From NCBI GenBank assembly GCA_029233965.1, contig JARGOP010000004.1, positions 41,218-105,217 on the forward strand: a stretch of DNA of 64,000 bases, in the 5' to 3' direction. The translations under genes were made by a program, and so were the position numbers. Shown piece after piece: positions 35,640-44,913 of this stretch (position 1 is its first letter; the number at the start of each line of letters is the position of its first letter). The DNA comes from Verrucomicrobiales bacterium. GTDB taxonomy: Bacteria > Verrucomicrobiota > Verrucomicrobiia > Verrucomicrobiales > DEV007. The notes beneath the pieces were generated by a model. That model was not told the DNA's origin. It saw only the letters and a list, made by a program, of their open reading frames with translations, and did not search any database.

Positions 35640-37829
35640 CTACTCGCCGTAGACGGGCGGCTTCCAATCTTTCGGAAGTTTACCCTGAGGGCGAACGCCA
35701 TAGGCTCCAGCCGGAATGGGATGATCTTCGGCGGTCTGCAACGGAAGATCGTCTGGGAGGTGCTTGATCTTGAAATCTTTGTATTGAATCGTCATCGCAG
35801 GACCGACATGCACCTGCACCGCAAGGACGCCTTCGAGAGAGCGACCCTCTCTATCGAGGTCGATCAGGTCAGCGGTCTGATGACCATTGATCCAGTGCTG
35901 ATGGTGGTTCCCTTTCACGAGAACGCGATACTCGTGCCACTCGTTCGCGGGAAATTCCTTCACCGGCATCGTGCCGATGACCCACGGCTGCCCCTCTTCA
36001 TCTACAATGACCTTCTCGCCCGTGTGGGAAAGGATGCGGCGGCCCTTTTCCTCATAGAGCATCCCGTTGTAATTCGGATTGTTCGCGACGACGTCACACT
36101 GGTAGCCGGTCACGATATCGAGGTCGATTTCCGGAGCTGACTTGCCGCGATACTGCAGACCACTGTTGCCGCCCTCGGTGACTTTCACCTTCACCCGCAG
36201 GTCGAAGTTTTGGATCGTTGATCCTTTCCAGGTAATGAACCGGTTCATCTTGAGGGAACCGTCCGTCACTCCGGTAAGGATTCCGTCTTTGAGCGACCAG
36301 TATTTTGGATCGCCGTCCCACTGACTCTTCAGGTTTCGACCCGCGAGAAGATTCACGAATCCATCCTGTCCGGGCTTCACCGTCACCGCGGCGGACGCCT
36401 CCGGGTGCGGGACGGTCGAGGCCGTGAAAGGCTGCTTGAGAGGATCAAGCGGGCCTCCGAGCTCGGCGACCCGGGCCGTGGTGCGGTCGCGCATTTCTTT
36501 CAGCGTTTCCGCAAAGGCTGCATCGCCCGCCAGATTCACGAGTTCATCAGGGTCGTTTTCGAGATCGTGAAGGAACTCGTAATTGTCGTGGTCAAAGTAG
36601 CGGACATACTTGAATTTCGCATTCCGCAGTCCCTCGAAAGCGGGGATGCGGTTTCGGACCGCGAAGTGCTCGTGAAAGGACTCCGTTCGCCAGTCATCGG
36701 GCGTATTCGCTTCGACGATCGGCTTGAGACTGTGCCCCTGATAACGATCCGGAATTTCCACTCCGGCCCAGTCGAGGAAGGTGGCGGGCAGGTCGAGATT
36801 GAGGGCGATCGATTCGGTGACCTTGCCCTTTTCTTCATCGGCGACGCGGGGATCATGGACGATGAGGGGAACGCGGAGCGACTCTTCGTAGTGTGACCAC
36901 TTTCCGGCGAAGCCGCGATTCCCCATATGGTAACCGTTGTCCGCCGAGTACACTATGATCGTGTTATCGGCGAGGCCTGCTTCCTCCAGCGCTTCCTGGA
37001 AACGCCCGATCGCACCGTCGATACCGGTCACCATGCGATAGTAGGCCCGCATGTTCGTCTGATACTTTTCATCCGTATTCCAGCGCCAGAAGTAGCGCTC
37101 GCGATTGATCGTCGTTTTCAGAAAGTCAGGCTGGCTCTCGAAAATGGCAGGATCGTTGAGACGAGGGGGATACATCTCGATATCGTCGTAGAGCCCATCG
37201 ACGGCACGCGGCCACGGAAAGTGACCAATCCCGGGGCGGCGGTCGCTGTCCTCCGCATGACAGGCGTTGAACCACATGTTGAGGGCGAAAGGCTTGTCTT
37301 TCGGCTGGTTCCTGATGAACTCGATCCCGCGATCGACGATTACCTCGGTCTCATGGCGGAGCGTCCCATCGGGCTGTTCCTTGTAAAACGGATTGCGCCC
37401 AATCGCCTCGAACTCGTCAAAGTGAGAAGCCTCATCATACCCCTTTGGCATCTTCGCATGCCACTTGCCGAAGTAACCGGTGCGGTAGCCGTTTTCGCGA
37501 AGGATATCAGAGTAGAGCGTCTCGACTGCATCCGGTCGCGCCTGATCAGGATTGTCCGGCGTCCCGTAGCTGCGCCCGGTGAGGCCACTCAGAATGGTGG
37601 TCCGGCTCACCCAGCAAATGGAATGACTGACGAAGGCATTTTCAAAACGAATGCCGCCCTCGGCAAGCGCATCGATGTTGGGAGTCTGCACGATGGGGTT
37701 TCCGTAACAACCGATCGTGCTCGTGGTCTGATCGTCCGTGAAGAAGAAAACGATGTTGGGGCGATCATCCGCGAAAAGACTGCCGACCGAGAGCACGAAG
37801 GCACCAAGGAGAGTGAAAAGGGGTTTCAT
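35640..37829 (-). CDS. Secreted sulfatase fused to a DUF1080 domain
   Basis: ATG 37829 (MKPLFTLLGAFVLSVGSLFA) gives a signal peptide and 729 residues. The sulfatase half has RPNIVFFFTDDQ (metal-binding Asp pair) and the formylglycine region ICWVSRTTILSG with Cys near residue 72. The usual C-x-P/A-x-R is here C-W-V-S-R, so the third position is Val. Further family segments are GYRTGYFGKWH and TIIVYSADNGYHMGNRG. From about 505 a DUF1080 domain (GFVNLLAGRNLKSQWDGD, EWHEYRVLVKGNHHQHWING), a concanavalin-like beta-sandwich, is fused. Likely role: desulfation of an extracellular glycan with carbohydrate binding by DUF1080. Confidence 0.85.
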   Translation of the reverse strand: MKPLFTLLGAFVLSVGSLFADDRPNIVFFFTDDQTTSTIGCYGNPIVQTPNIDALAEGGIRFENAFVSHSICWVSRTTILSGLTGRSYGTPDNPDQARPDAVETLYSDILRENGYRTGYFGKWHAKMPKGYDEASHFDEFEAIGRNPFYKEQPDGTLRHETEVIVDRGIEFIRNQPKDKPFALNMWFNACHAEDSDRRPGIGHFPWPRAVDGLYDDIEMYPPRLNDPAIFESQPDFLKTTINRERYFWRWNTDEKYQTNMRAYYRMVTGIDGAIGRFQEALEEAGLADNTIIVYSADNGYHMGNRGFAGKWSHYEESLRVPLIVHDPRVADEEKGKVTESIALNLDLPATFLDWAGVEIPDRYQGHSLKPIVEANTPDDWRTESFHEHFAVRNRIPAFEGLRNAKFKYVRYFDHDNYEFLHDLENDPDELVNLAGDAAFAETLKEMRDRTTARVAELGGPLDPLKQPFTASTVPHPEASAAVTVKPGQDGFVNLLAGRNLKSQWDGDPKYWSLKDGILTGVTDGSLKMNRFITWKGSTIQNFDLRVKVKVTEGGNSGLQYRGKSAPEIDLDIVTGYQCDVVANNPNYNGMLYEEKGRRILSHTGEKVIVDEEGQPWVIGTMPVKEFPANEWHEYRVLVKGNHHQHWINGHQTADLIDLDREGRSLEGVLAVQVHVGPAMTIQYKDFKIKHLPDDLPLQTAEDHPIPAGAYGVRPQGKLPKDWKPPVYGE

Positions 37830-37994
37830 AAGCCTGAATGAACCGGATTTGATGGATTCAAGCAATCAGCAAAGTAGGAGACTATGAGCCATTTTTGACG
37901 GGAATCGCACGAATTGTATCTCCGCCCTGGCAGAGATTGAATCAAGCCGGGTAAAATTCTTTCCCTTTTCGATCCCCTCGTGTTTCAATTGGGG

Positions 37995-38375
37995 ATGACC
38001 TTAATTAATTCCCCTCAAGCACCCGCCGCCGTTGGCCCCTACTCTCACGCCGCCCAGGTCGGGAACGTTCTTTTCTGCTCCGGCCAGATTCCGCTCGATC
38101 CTGAAACGATGAAAATCGTCGACGGCGGGATCGAAGCTCAGACGAAACAGGTCCTCGCCAACATCAAGGCGCTCCTCACCACGGTCGGGGCCAGCTTTGG
38201 AAATGTTGCCAAGTGCACCATTTTCCTGACCGACCTCGGTGACTTCGCGACGGTCAATGGACTCTACGAAGAAGCCTTCGGAAAGCACAAGCCGGCCCGT
38301 TCCACGATCCAGGTCGCGGCGCTTCCTCTCGGCGCCAACGTCGAGATTGAGTGCATCGTGGAAATGCCGATCTGA
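37995..38375 (+). CDS. ridA: RidA family enamine/imine deaminase
   Basis: ATG 37995 (MTLINSPQAPAAVGPYSHAAQ) gives 126 residues, the typical length; the track begins 5 codons earlier at a GTG. RidA signatures are clear: APAAVGPYSHA, LFCSGQIPLDP, and the C-terminal PARSTIQVAALPLGANVEIECI with the substrate-binding Arg. The enzyme hydrolyses reactive 2-aminoacrylate and related enamines in the cytosol, protecting PLP enzymes. It is followed 18 bp later by the acetylesterase-like gene, but a functional link is not obvious. Confidence 0.9.
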   Translation: MTLINSPQAPAAVGPYSHAAQVGNVLFCSGQIPLDPETMKIVDGGIEAQTKQVLANIKALLTTVGASFGNVAKCTIFLTDLGDFATVNGLYEEAFGKHKPARSTIQVAALPLGANVEIECIVEMPI

Positions 38376-38393
38376 TCTTTTCCCGTCATTCGA

Positions 38394-39158
38394 ATGCGCC
38401 TCTGGCTCACCGTCCTCGCCGCGCTCTTTCTCACTCTCTCCCTTCGGGGGGATGAAGTGGAAAGAAGTATCGACGTCTACCTCCTCATCGGACAGTCGAA
38501 CATGGCGGGAAGGGCGGAACTCAGCGAATCCGATCGGGGTCCCATCGCGGGAGCCCTCCTTTTCAACGGCGAAGGCGAATGGGAACCGGCGGAGAATCCT
38601 CTCAACCGTTTTTCGACGATCCGGAAAGACATCAAGATGCAGCGCATGGGTCCCGGCTATGGGTTTGCCCGGGGCATGCATGTGCTCGATCCGGGCCGGG
38701 AAATCGGTCTCGTCGTGAATGCGAAAGGAGGCTCAGCCGTTGCTGAATGGCAGCCGGATCAGGTGTTCTTCGCGGAGGCGGTCGCAAGGACCAAAGCAGC
38801 TCTCGAAATGCCCGGCACAACGCTGAAAGGGATTCTCTGGCACCAGGGTGAGGCGGATGTTTCCAATGAAAACTACCTCAGGGAGCTCGCCCATGTCATT
38901 GCGGAACTCCGCCGCGCACTGGATGCCGACAACGTCCCCTTCGTGGCCGGACAACTCTTTGCCCCGTCCGATCAACCCGCAAGGATCGGATTCAACGAGA
39001 GGCTGACTGAAATTCACAAATACATTCCGGATTCCGCTTACGTCAGCTCGGAAACGCTGACCGCCACAGACACCGCCCACTTTGATTCCCCGAGTATGCG
39101 ACTGCTTGGACTGCGCTACGCCGAGCGCATGATTTCGCTCCGGAGACAAGGTGAGTAG
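38394..39158 (+). CDS. Secreted sialate O-acetylesterase-like (SASA/DUF303) carbohydrate esterase
   Basis: The 254-residue protein has a signal peptide (MRLWLTVLAALFLTLSLRG) and then the family's nucleophile block DVYLLIGQSNMAGRAEL, with Ser in GQSNMAGR. The oxyanion block is ILWHQGEADVSN and the C-terminal catalytic block is DTAHFDSPSMRLLGLRYAE. These are SGNH-fold esterases that remove acetyl groups from sugars; in PVC bacteria they often occur with sulfatases. The sulfatase downstream (59 bp) on the same strand supports a shared glycan-degrading role. Confidence 0.85.
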   Translation: MRLWLTVLAALFLTLSLRGDEVERSIDVYLLIGQSNMAGRAELSESDRGPIAGALLFNGEGEWEPAENPLNRFSTIRKDIKMQRMGPGYGFARGMHVLDPGREIGLVVNAKGGSAVAEWQPDQVFFAEAVARTKAALEMPGTTLKGILWHQGEADVSNENYLRELAHVIAELRRALDADNVPFVAGQLFAPSDQPARIGFNERLTEIHKYIPDSAYVSSETLTATDTAHFDSPSMRLLGLRYAERMISLRRQGE

Positions 39159-39217
39159 CTCCTGAGTTCCCTGTTCACGCTCTTGTCGCGAGGGACGAAA
39201 AAAGGCAGGCTCGACAC

Positions 39218-40576
39218 ATGAGATCCATCCTTCTTTTTCTTACCCTTCTGGGTTTTACTTTCTCCGCCCTGGCGGAGCGACGCCCGAACATTGTCCTCAT
39301 CATGGCGGACGACATGGGTTACGAGTGCCTCGCAGCGAACGGCGGGGAGACCTACGAAACGCCCCGTCTCGATGCCCTCGCAGCGAGTGGGATCCGTTTC
39401 GAGCACTGTCACGCGCAGCCGATCTGCACACCGTCGCGGGTTCAGATCATGACCGGCATTTACAACAACCGAAACTACGTCAAATTCGGTGTCCTTGACC
39501 CTGACGAAAAAACCTTCGGTCACCTCTTTCAGCAGGCCGGCTACAAAACCGTCATCGCCGGCAAGTGGCAGCTTGAGGGTGGCTTTACCGGTCCAAACAA
39601 TTTCGGCTTCGACGAGTATTGCCTCTGGCAGCTTACCCGTCGCCCCCCCCGCTTTCCCAATCCTGGATTCGAGATCAACGGGAAAGAAGTGGATTTCACG
39701 ATGGGAGAGTATGGCCCCGACGTAGCGTCGGATTATCTCTGCGACTTCTTCGAGCGAAACAAAGACGAAGAATTCTTTGCCTACTACCCGATGATCCCCC
39801 CGCACTTTCCCTTTCAGCCCACCCCCGACAGTGAAGAATGGGACCCAACGGAAAGCCGCGAATATCCCAAAAGCGAATGGCGCGACGAGTGGTTTCAGGA
39901 CATGGTGAAATACACGGACAAAGTCGTCGGCAAAGTCGTCGATAAGCTTGAGGAGCTGGGCCTGCGTGAAAACACGCTCATCATTTTCACCGGTGACAAC
40001 GGCACCTACGCGGGCATGGAATCCCAATTCCAGGGGCGGACCTGGATCGGCGGAAAAGGGAGTCCGAGAGACAGCGGCACGCGGGTTCCACTGATCGTGA
40101 ACTGGCCGGGGACGACACCGGAAGGTCGGGTCAGCCAGAGCCTCGTCGACTTCTCTGACATGTTACCGACCATTGCCGAGGTCGCCGGCATCGAGGTCCC
40201 GGACGAATGGGCCATCGACGGGCTGAGCTTTGCCTCCGAAATCAAAGGCAAAGGTGCTGCAGAACGCGACTATATCTACTGCTGGTATGAACGCGATGGC
40301 AGACGCGAAAAATCAAGCGAGCACACCCGCACGCAGCAGTTCAAGCTCTATCGAAACGGCGAATTTTTCGACATCGTCGATGACTTCAATGAAAAGAAAC
40401 CCATCGATGTTGCGATCCTCGAAGGCCGCGATCTGGAAACTTACAAAATGCTAAAAACAGCTCTTGAGAAACACATGGCGATCACCAAAGAGCTTGACGA
40501 AACTCAGAACAACAAGCGGAACCTTCTTCAGCGCGATTCGAAGGAGCAACCCCGATCAAAGAAAAAAAACGTCTGA
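39218..40576 (+). CDS. Secreted sulfatase
   Basis: The 452-residue protein has a signal peptide (MRSILLFLTLLGFTFSALAE), the metal site RPNIVLIMADDMGY and a canonical formylglycine motif PICTPSRVQIMTG (C70-T-P-S-R). Further family segments are TVIAGKWQLEGGF, LIIFTGDNGTY and KGSPRDSGTRVPLIVNWPG. The mature enzyme needs conversion of Cys70 to formylglycine, so an activating enzyme must exist elsewhere; the SUMF1 protein at 17971 lacks the needed cysteines. The basic, coiled C-terminal tail (NKRNLLQRDSKEQPRSKKKNV) is unusual. Confidence 0.85.
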   Translation: MRSILLFLTLLGFTFSALAERRPNIVLIMADDMGYECLAANGGETYETPRLDALAASGIRFEHCHAQPICTPSRVQIMTGIYNNRNYVKFGVLDPDEKTFGHLFQQAGYKTVIAGKWQLEGGFTGPNNFGFDEYCLWQLTRRPPRFPNPGFEINGKEVDFTMGEYGPDVASDYLCDFFERNKDEEFFAYYPMIPPHFPFQPTPDSEEWDPTESREYPKSEWRDEWFQDMVKYTDKVVGKVVDKLEELGLRENTLIIFTGDNGTYAGMESQFQGRTWIGGKGSPRDSGTRVPLIVNWPGTTPEGRVSQSLVDFSDMLPTIAEVAGIEVPDEWAIDGLSFASEIKGKGAAERDYIYCWYERDGRREKSSEHTRTQQFKLYRNGEFFDIVDDFNEKKPIDVAILEGRDLETYKMLKTALEKHMAITKELDETQNNKRNLLQRDSKEQPRSKKKNV

Positions 40577-40648
40577 CAAACCGCCAGAACAAAGATACGG
40601 AAGAAGGAAAAGAGTTTCGAAGACTCATAGCTGAACCGCTTCACCAAA

Positions 40649-42436
40649 TCAGAGCCCCACGTGGAGACGTAAAATTCGTTTCAAATCGGCAATCGCAATT
40701 TCATGAGTGTAGGTGGTGTGGCCGGTCGGAACAATTAGCTCCGATTCCGCCCCCGGAACATGAGAACTCCAGTACTCGACCACCCCGTCGGAGCTGTCGG
40801 GAGTGTCTCCCTTCCCGCGATCTCCAATGATGGAATGATACTTCACCCCCGGCTTACAGGGGGAGGTGGTCAGGGCGACTGAGACAGGAGAATCTGGACG
40901 CAGTGACTGCACACTCGTAGTCGGCTTTGTCATATCCATCTTCAACCCATCGACCTGAACGCCCGAGGTCGGATCCAGAAGATCAGCCGTAGTGCTCAAA
41001 GTGGTCACGATAACATCGGAAGGAAAACGAACCAACTTGGACACGACATCGACAACAGACAGGGTCGCCATTTCCGCCCCTCCATGCGGGGTCGATAGAA
41101 AGACCGCTCTGCTCACCGCCTTGTCGGGTTCAAAGTAGACCAAATCCCGAAATTCCTGTTTCGCCTCACTACTGATCGGAAGTTCATCCAGAGGCACGTC
41201 ACTAACTTCATTCCAAAGACGGTCTTCGATATCAGCGACAAGGAGATGCGTGAGGACTCCTCCCATGCTGTGACCCATCGCCACAATATTGTTGGAAAGG
41301 GGATCATTCCCATCCGGATCGTACGTTTCCCGCAATGCGGCCAGTTCCTGGCGGAAGAGTTGAGCGGACTCCGGAATCGGGAAGGAACTCGGATAGGTGA
41401 AGGCCATGAACTGGTAGCGCTTCGCAATTTCCGGCTCCGAGAGAAACTCCGGAATAATGTCGCGCCAGATGATCGGCACTGAAATCAATCCGTGGGTAAG
41501 AATCACCGGGATACGGTCAGGATCGTAGGGCTCCATCAGAAAGATACCGGATTCTTTGATGCGATCTTTGGCATCGAAAAATCCTTCCAGCCCGCAAATC
41601 ACCTCATTCCTTCCCTTGAGTATCAACTCCACCGGAGCGGAGAAATCAGCCGCGAGCGGATAATTACGCCCCCCGACGTTTACCGACTGGCGCTGCACGG
41701 GGTCGAGGAGAGCCACCGAAATCACCTGGGTATCTTCAACCGTTTCAATGCGGTCTATGGTCAGAGAAACCGGCAAATGCATGCCCCGTTTCGGAAAACG
41801 GGCGAGTTCCTCTGCACGCTCCGGCCTTTGCTCCCGAACGCCTACCAGAGAGGCGCCGAAACCTTTGCGATGCTTGTCGATGACTCCCTTTCCTTTGATC
41901 GATTCGGTGGCAACGGCCCGGTCAAAAAAATGGCTGTCGTAATCCGAATTCGGGCTTTGCTTGATCTCGAATTTTTCCCCGTGAAGAGAAAAACGATAGG
42001 GCCCGGGCCCGTTACGACGGGGATCCTGAGACCAGATCTCGGCAAATTTTGCGAGGGCGTGATTGTGCAAATCGATCAGTTTCTTCTCCTCAGTCGATCC
42101 AACCGCCGCTTCCTCTCCGACAAGCATCTTCCGCGCTTCGACGGCTGCCTTCAGATAGCCGAAGGACGCATTGTCGCGCGCTCCAAAGGATTCGTTACGC
42201 TTCGCGTCTCGCAGGAGACAGATGCACCGCTCGCTCACTGAGGCGAGATTCGGACCATCGCGCTCGCCAAGATTCCGGAGAATTTTTGCCGACTTCAGGC
42301 TCTCCCGCGTCAGGATTCCTTTCTCAGTCCGCACGTTCACCGTTGAGCAGCTCGTCGCCAGGAGCGAAAAGACAAGGGCAAATAGGGCAGTAGCCATTTT
42401 GCCATGGGCGGATGCCCCGGCTCGGGTAGGTTTCAT
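40649..42436 (-). CDS. Lipoprotein alpha/beta hydrolase (lipase/esterase-like)
   Basis: ATG 42436 (MKPTRAGASAHGKMATALFAL) gives 595 residues with a lipoprotein signal ending LLATSC. The first roughly 280 residues are helical and then beta-rich, without a recognised family. The C-terminal half is an alpha/beta hydrolase: oxyanion region RIPVILTHGLISVPIIW, nucleophile elbow VAMGHSMGGVLTHLL, lid region RAVFLSTPHGGAEM, and a late GHTTYTHEIAIADL histidine. The layout resembles the PGAP1-like/triacylglycerol lipase group. It is probably anchored in the outer membrane. The gene stands alone between a sulfatase (convergent) and the pyruvyl-transferase-like gene. Confidence 0.75.
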   Translation of the reverse strand: MKPTRAGASAHGKMATALFALVFSLLATSCSTVNVRTEKGILTRESLKSAKILRNLGERDGPNLASVSERCICLLRDAKRNESFGARDNASFGYLKAAVEARKMLVGEEAAVGSTEEKKLIDLHNHALAKFAEIWSQDPRRNGPGPYRFSLHGEKFEIKQSPNSDYDSHFFDRAVATESIKGKGVIDKHRKGFGASLVGVREQRPERAEELARFPKRGMHLPVSLTIDRIETVEDTQVISVALLDPVQRQSVNVGGRNYPLAADFSAPVELILKGRNEVICGLEGFFDAKDRIKESGIFLMEPYDPDRIPVILTHGLISVPIIWRDIIPEFLSEPEIAKRYQFMAFTYPSSFPIPESAQLFRQELAALRETYDPDGNDPLSNNIVAMGHSMGGVLTHLLVADIEDRLWNEVSDVPLDELPISSEAKQEFRDLVYFEPDKAVSRAVFLSTPHGGAEMATLSVVDVVSKLVRFPSDVIVTTLSTTADLLDPTSGVQVDGLKMDMTKPTTSVQSLRPDSPVSVALTTSPCKPGVKYHSIIGDRGKGDTPDSSDGVVEYWSSHVPGAESELIVPTGHTTYTHEIAIADLKRILRLHVGL

Positions 42437-42551
42437 GTGTTCGGTGCTTCCACTGATCAAAAAAGATCAGCGGTCTCAAGAGATAGGTTCACCGGGGGCC
42501 GGTTTCAAGAGGCAATACGGATGACAAATGAAGCTAATCAACACATCCTAA

Positions 42552-43826
42552 CTACCCCGTCACCTTAGCAATCACCGCAGCAGTCTCACGCTGACGCTTC
42601 TCCACAAAGGCCCGCCCGGCGGCGGCTTTCTCTCTCGCTGCCGGCAGGTCGTGCGCCATTGCCAGGACCGTCTCCGGAAGCCTCGCGACGTCAGCCTCGT
42701 CATCAAAATCGTGAAGCCAATCCCCCAGTCCGATATCCTCCCACATGTATCCCTTTGAAGTCTGCTCCTCCCAACGGCAAACGATCGCGGGAATGCCCTG
42801 ACCGATACACATGATCGGCGAATGCATCTCGTTCCCGAAGAGCCCGGCACTGCGGGCGTAAACGCTCAGCGCTTCACCGGTGAGCCAGTAATCCGGACGC
42901 CAGACGACCCGGCCTTTCACCTCATCGGGGAGACGGTCATAGATCACCTCTTTACCAACCGTCATCTGGGTCCGGTCTTCCGGGCAGAGTAAAATTTTCA
43001 AATCCGTCTCTTTCACGACCCGCTTGATCGCTTCGATGTGCGGATCGTGGTCGTGGAATTTCATGGCTTCGTTCCGCGCGTGCTTCACTTCGTCCTTCGG
43101 GAGATCCTTGATCGTCCAGTAGGGTGTATAACGAAGCCGGGGAATGCAGCAGAGGAACTGTCCTTCCTCCAAACCGTTCGCGCTTAGAAACGCTTCCGCC
43201 TTTTCATCCTCTTTCAGATCGCAGGCGAAGGCTCCGTCCGGGCCGAATTCCATCACCGGTGAGATGCAACCCTGCTCTTTGGCTAACGCGAGCGAGTGGG
43301 AATCCCTGAAAAAGACGAACTCGGCTTTGCTCAAAATATCCACCGTTTGCGCCATCGCGTCCGCTGCCGTGACCGTCGTTGAAGACGATTTTTTCAACGG
43401 CAGGGTGATCCCGTAAACGCCGAACGGTTTGCCCGTTTCCTCATGCCATTGAATGACATCGCGTTCGGCGACGAGAGACGGCCCTGAGCCATGCAGCAGA
43501 AAGTCACACTCTGCAAAGGCAGCCTTGAGCTCCTCCGATCCCCGCGTCGCGAACCGGAGTTTCGGAAAGCGCTCCCGCAACAATTCCTCCACCCCGTTAT
43601 CGATCCGGCCCGGCCAGAGAGTGACTGTCACCTCGGGAAGATGCTGTTCCAGAATGTGAAGCACACCGGGAGTGTGGGCGATGTCCCCGATGTTGACGGT
43701 CTGCCACGAAGAACGCAGCAGGATGTGACGGGGCTTGTCCTCTGAGCGGGCTATCCCCGTCCCCGCCAGTGCCAGGCTGAGGTGAGCGATAAACTGCCGA
43801 CGACTCGAATCCGTTTCAGTATTCAT
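42552..43826 (-). CDS. Polysaccharide pyruvyl transferase family protein with Tat leader
   Basis: The 424-residue protein begins with a twin-arginine leader ([18 protein letters not shown]). The rest matches the polysaccharide pyruvyl transferase family: [57 protein letters not shown] and the C-terminal [25 protein letters not shown]. Normal members act in the cytosol on exopolysaccharide precursors with phosphoenolpyruvate, so an exported version is unusual and may have a different role. The neighbours do not include exopolysaccharide genes. Confidence 0.75.
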   Translation of the reverse strand: MNTETDSSRRQFIAHLSLALAGTGIARSEDKPRHILLRSSWQTVNIGDIAHTPGVLHILEQHLPEVTVTLWPGRIDNGVEELLRERFPKLRFATRGSEELKAAFAECDFLLHGSGPSLVAERDVIQWHEETGKPFGVYGITLPLKKSSSTTVTAADAMAQTVDILSKAEFVFFRDSHSLALAKEQGCISPVMEFGPDGAFACDLKEDEKAEAFLSANGLEEGQFLCCIPRLRYTPYWTIKDLPKDEVKHARNEAMKFHDHDPHIEAIKRVVKETDLKILLCPEDRTQMTVGKEVIYDRLPDEVKGRVVWRPDYWLTGEALSVYARSAGLFGNEMHSPIMCIGQGIPAIVCRWEEQTSKGYMWEDIGLGDWLHDFDDEADVARLPETVLAMAHDLPAAREKAAAGRAFVEKRQRETAAVIAKVTG

Positions 43827-43954
43827 CTCTCACCTTCCAACAAGTCAACGCTTTGTCGACGATTCAGCCATCACGAAAAGACGGCTGTCCAACGACGGTG
43901 CCTGACGCGGTTGCAGCTCTTGAATCGTAGCAGTTCATCCGCTATCGGTTTCCC

Positions 43955-44527
43955 ATGCGAATGCTGATCCCTTCCTTTCCCACTCTCATCCTCCTGACAC
44001 TCATGGCTGCCGCACCCGTCGTTGCGGCCGACCCCGTTTTGCTCACCGACCTCGAAGGGAAAGCGGTCAATCCACTCGACGCCGGGGACAAAAAAGCCGT
44101 CGTTCTTTTCTTCGTTTCCCCCTATTGCCCGACTTCCAACACCTTTGCGCCGGCGATGAAAGAAATTTCGGAAGCCTTCTCCGAAGACTTCGCCTTTTTC
44201 TCGATTCACTCGGACACCTCGGTGAGCGATCAGGATCGCGCGGTGCACGCCGGGATGATGGAAATCACGCATCCTGTCTTGAAGGACGGCGAACAGAAAC
44301 TCGCGAAGCAACTCGGGGCCGCCATCACTCCCGAGGCGATCGTCATCGATCCCGATGGAAAAACCCTCTATCAGGGCCGCATCAACGACCTCTACCTCGG
44401 CCCGACGCAAAAGCAGAAAGAGGTGACGACGCACGATTTGAAGAACGCTCTCACCGCCATCCTCAACGGTGAGCCGGTCCCCGTTCCGAAGACCGAAGCG
44501 ATCGGGTGCACGATCAGCGGAATTTGA
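43955..44527 (+). CDS. Exported redoxin/thioredoxin-like protein
   Basis: The 190-residue protein has a signal peptide (MRMLIPSFPTLILLTLMAAAPVVA). A redoxin domain follows with the peroxidatic/thiol segment VVLFFVSPYCPTSNTFAPAMKEI and the cis-proline region GAAITPEAIVIDPDGKTLYQG. A C-terminal cysteine occurs in EAIGCTISGI, a tail seen in a group of verrucomicrobial and planctomycete redoxins. It should act in the periplasm in thiol redox chemistry, but whether it is a peroxidase or a disulfide reductase cannot be told. It is convergent with the cupin gene. Confidence 0.75.
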   Translation: MRMLIPSFPTLILLTLMAAAPVVAADPVLLTDLEGKAVNPLDAGDKKAVVLFFVSPYCPTSNTFAPAMKEISEAFSEDFAFFSIHSDTSVSDQDRAVHAGMMEITHPVLKDGEQKLAKQLGAAITPEAIVIDPDGKTLYQGRINDLYLGPTQKQKEVTTHDLKNALTAILNGEPVPVPKTEAIGCTISGI

Positions 44528-44558
44528 ACAGGATTGCTCGAATGGGCCAACCCTGTTC
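44526..44558. terminator. Hairpin between convergent redoxin and cupin genes
   Basis: GAACAGGATTG and CAACCCTGTTC pair at 10 of 11 positions across an 11-base loop, overlapping the redoxin stop codon and followed by TTAT. Its position between convergent genes fits a bidirectional terminator. The arms resemble the palindrome at 26938-26970. Confidence 0.5.
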
Positions 44559-44561
44559 TTA

Positions 44562-44894
44562 TCATCCGGGTTCCCGGTCCTCGCCGCAGCAGCAAGGTTC
44601 ATCTTCCTCCTCCACCGTCCGGATCGTGAGGTATTTCATGGTGGGCGTGTGATACTTGATCTCGGCGTGATAGACCCCTGACGGAATAAACACGACTTCG
44701 CCAGGCCCTGCCGTGATCGTCTTTCCGCCGAAGGTGTAGTCCGCCGAGCCTTCAATCAGGTAAAAGGCCTCCTCCGCTTTATGCTCATGCTGATAGGGCG
44801 GATGCGACGCCGTATCCGGAATCTCGGTGAGATGAATGTGCAGTTTCTTCGCGCCATCGCGAAAGCCGACGAGGGAATGGTAATCAAGACTCAT
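44562..44894 (-). CDS. Small single-domain cupin protein
   Basis: The 110-residue protein folds as one cupin barrel. Motif 1 is HPPYQHEHKAEEAFYLIEGSADYTF (His/His/Glu metal ligands), and motif 2 is GPGEVVFIPSGVYHAEI (His ligand). It has a C-terminal acidic/cysteine patch (EEEDEPCCCGEDREPG) that could bind metal. There is no signal peptide. Its function is unknown; small cupins of this kind are often metal-dependent enzymes or sugar/ligand binders. It follows the SGNH hydrolase gene by 19 bp on the same strand, so cotranscription is likely. Confidence 0.75.
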   Translation of the reverse strand: MSLDYHSLVGFRDGAKKLHIHLTEIPDTASHPPYQHEHKAEEAFYLIEGSADYTFGGKTITAGPGEVVFIPSGVYHAEIKYHTPTMKYLTIRTVEEEDEPCCCGEDREPG

Positions 44895-44913
44895 GAGATC
44901 ACGTTGGTTGAAT

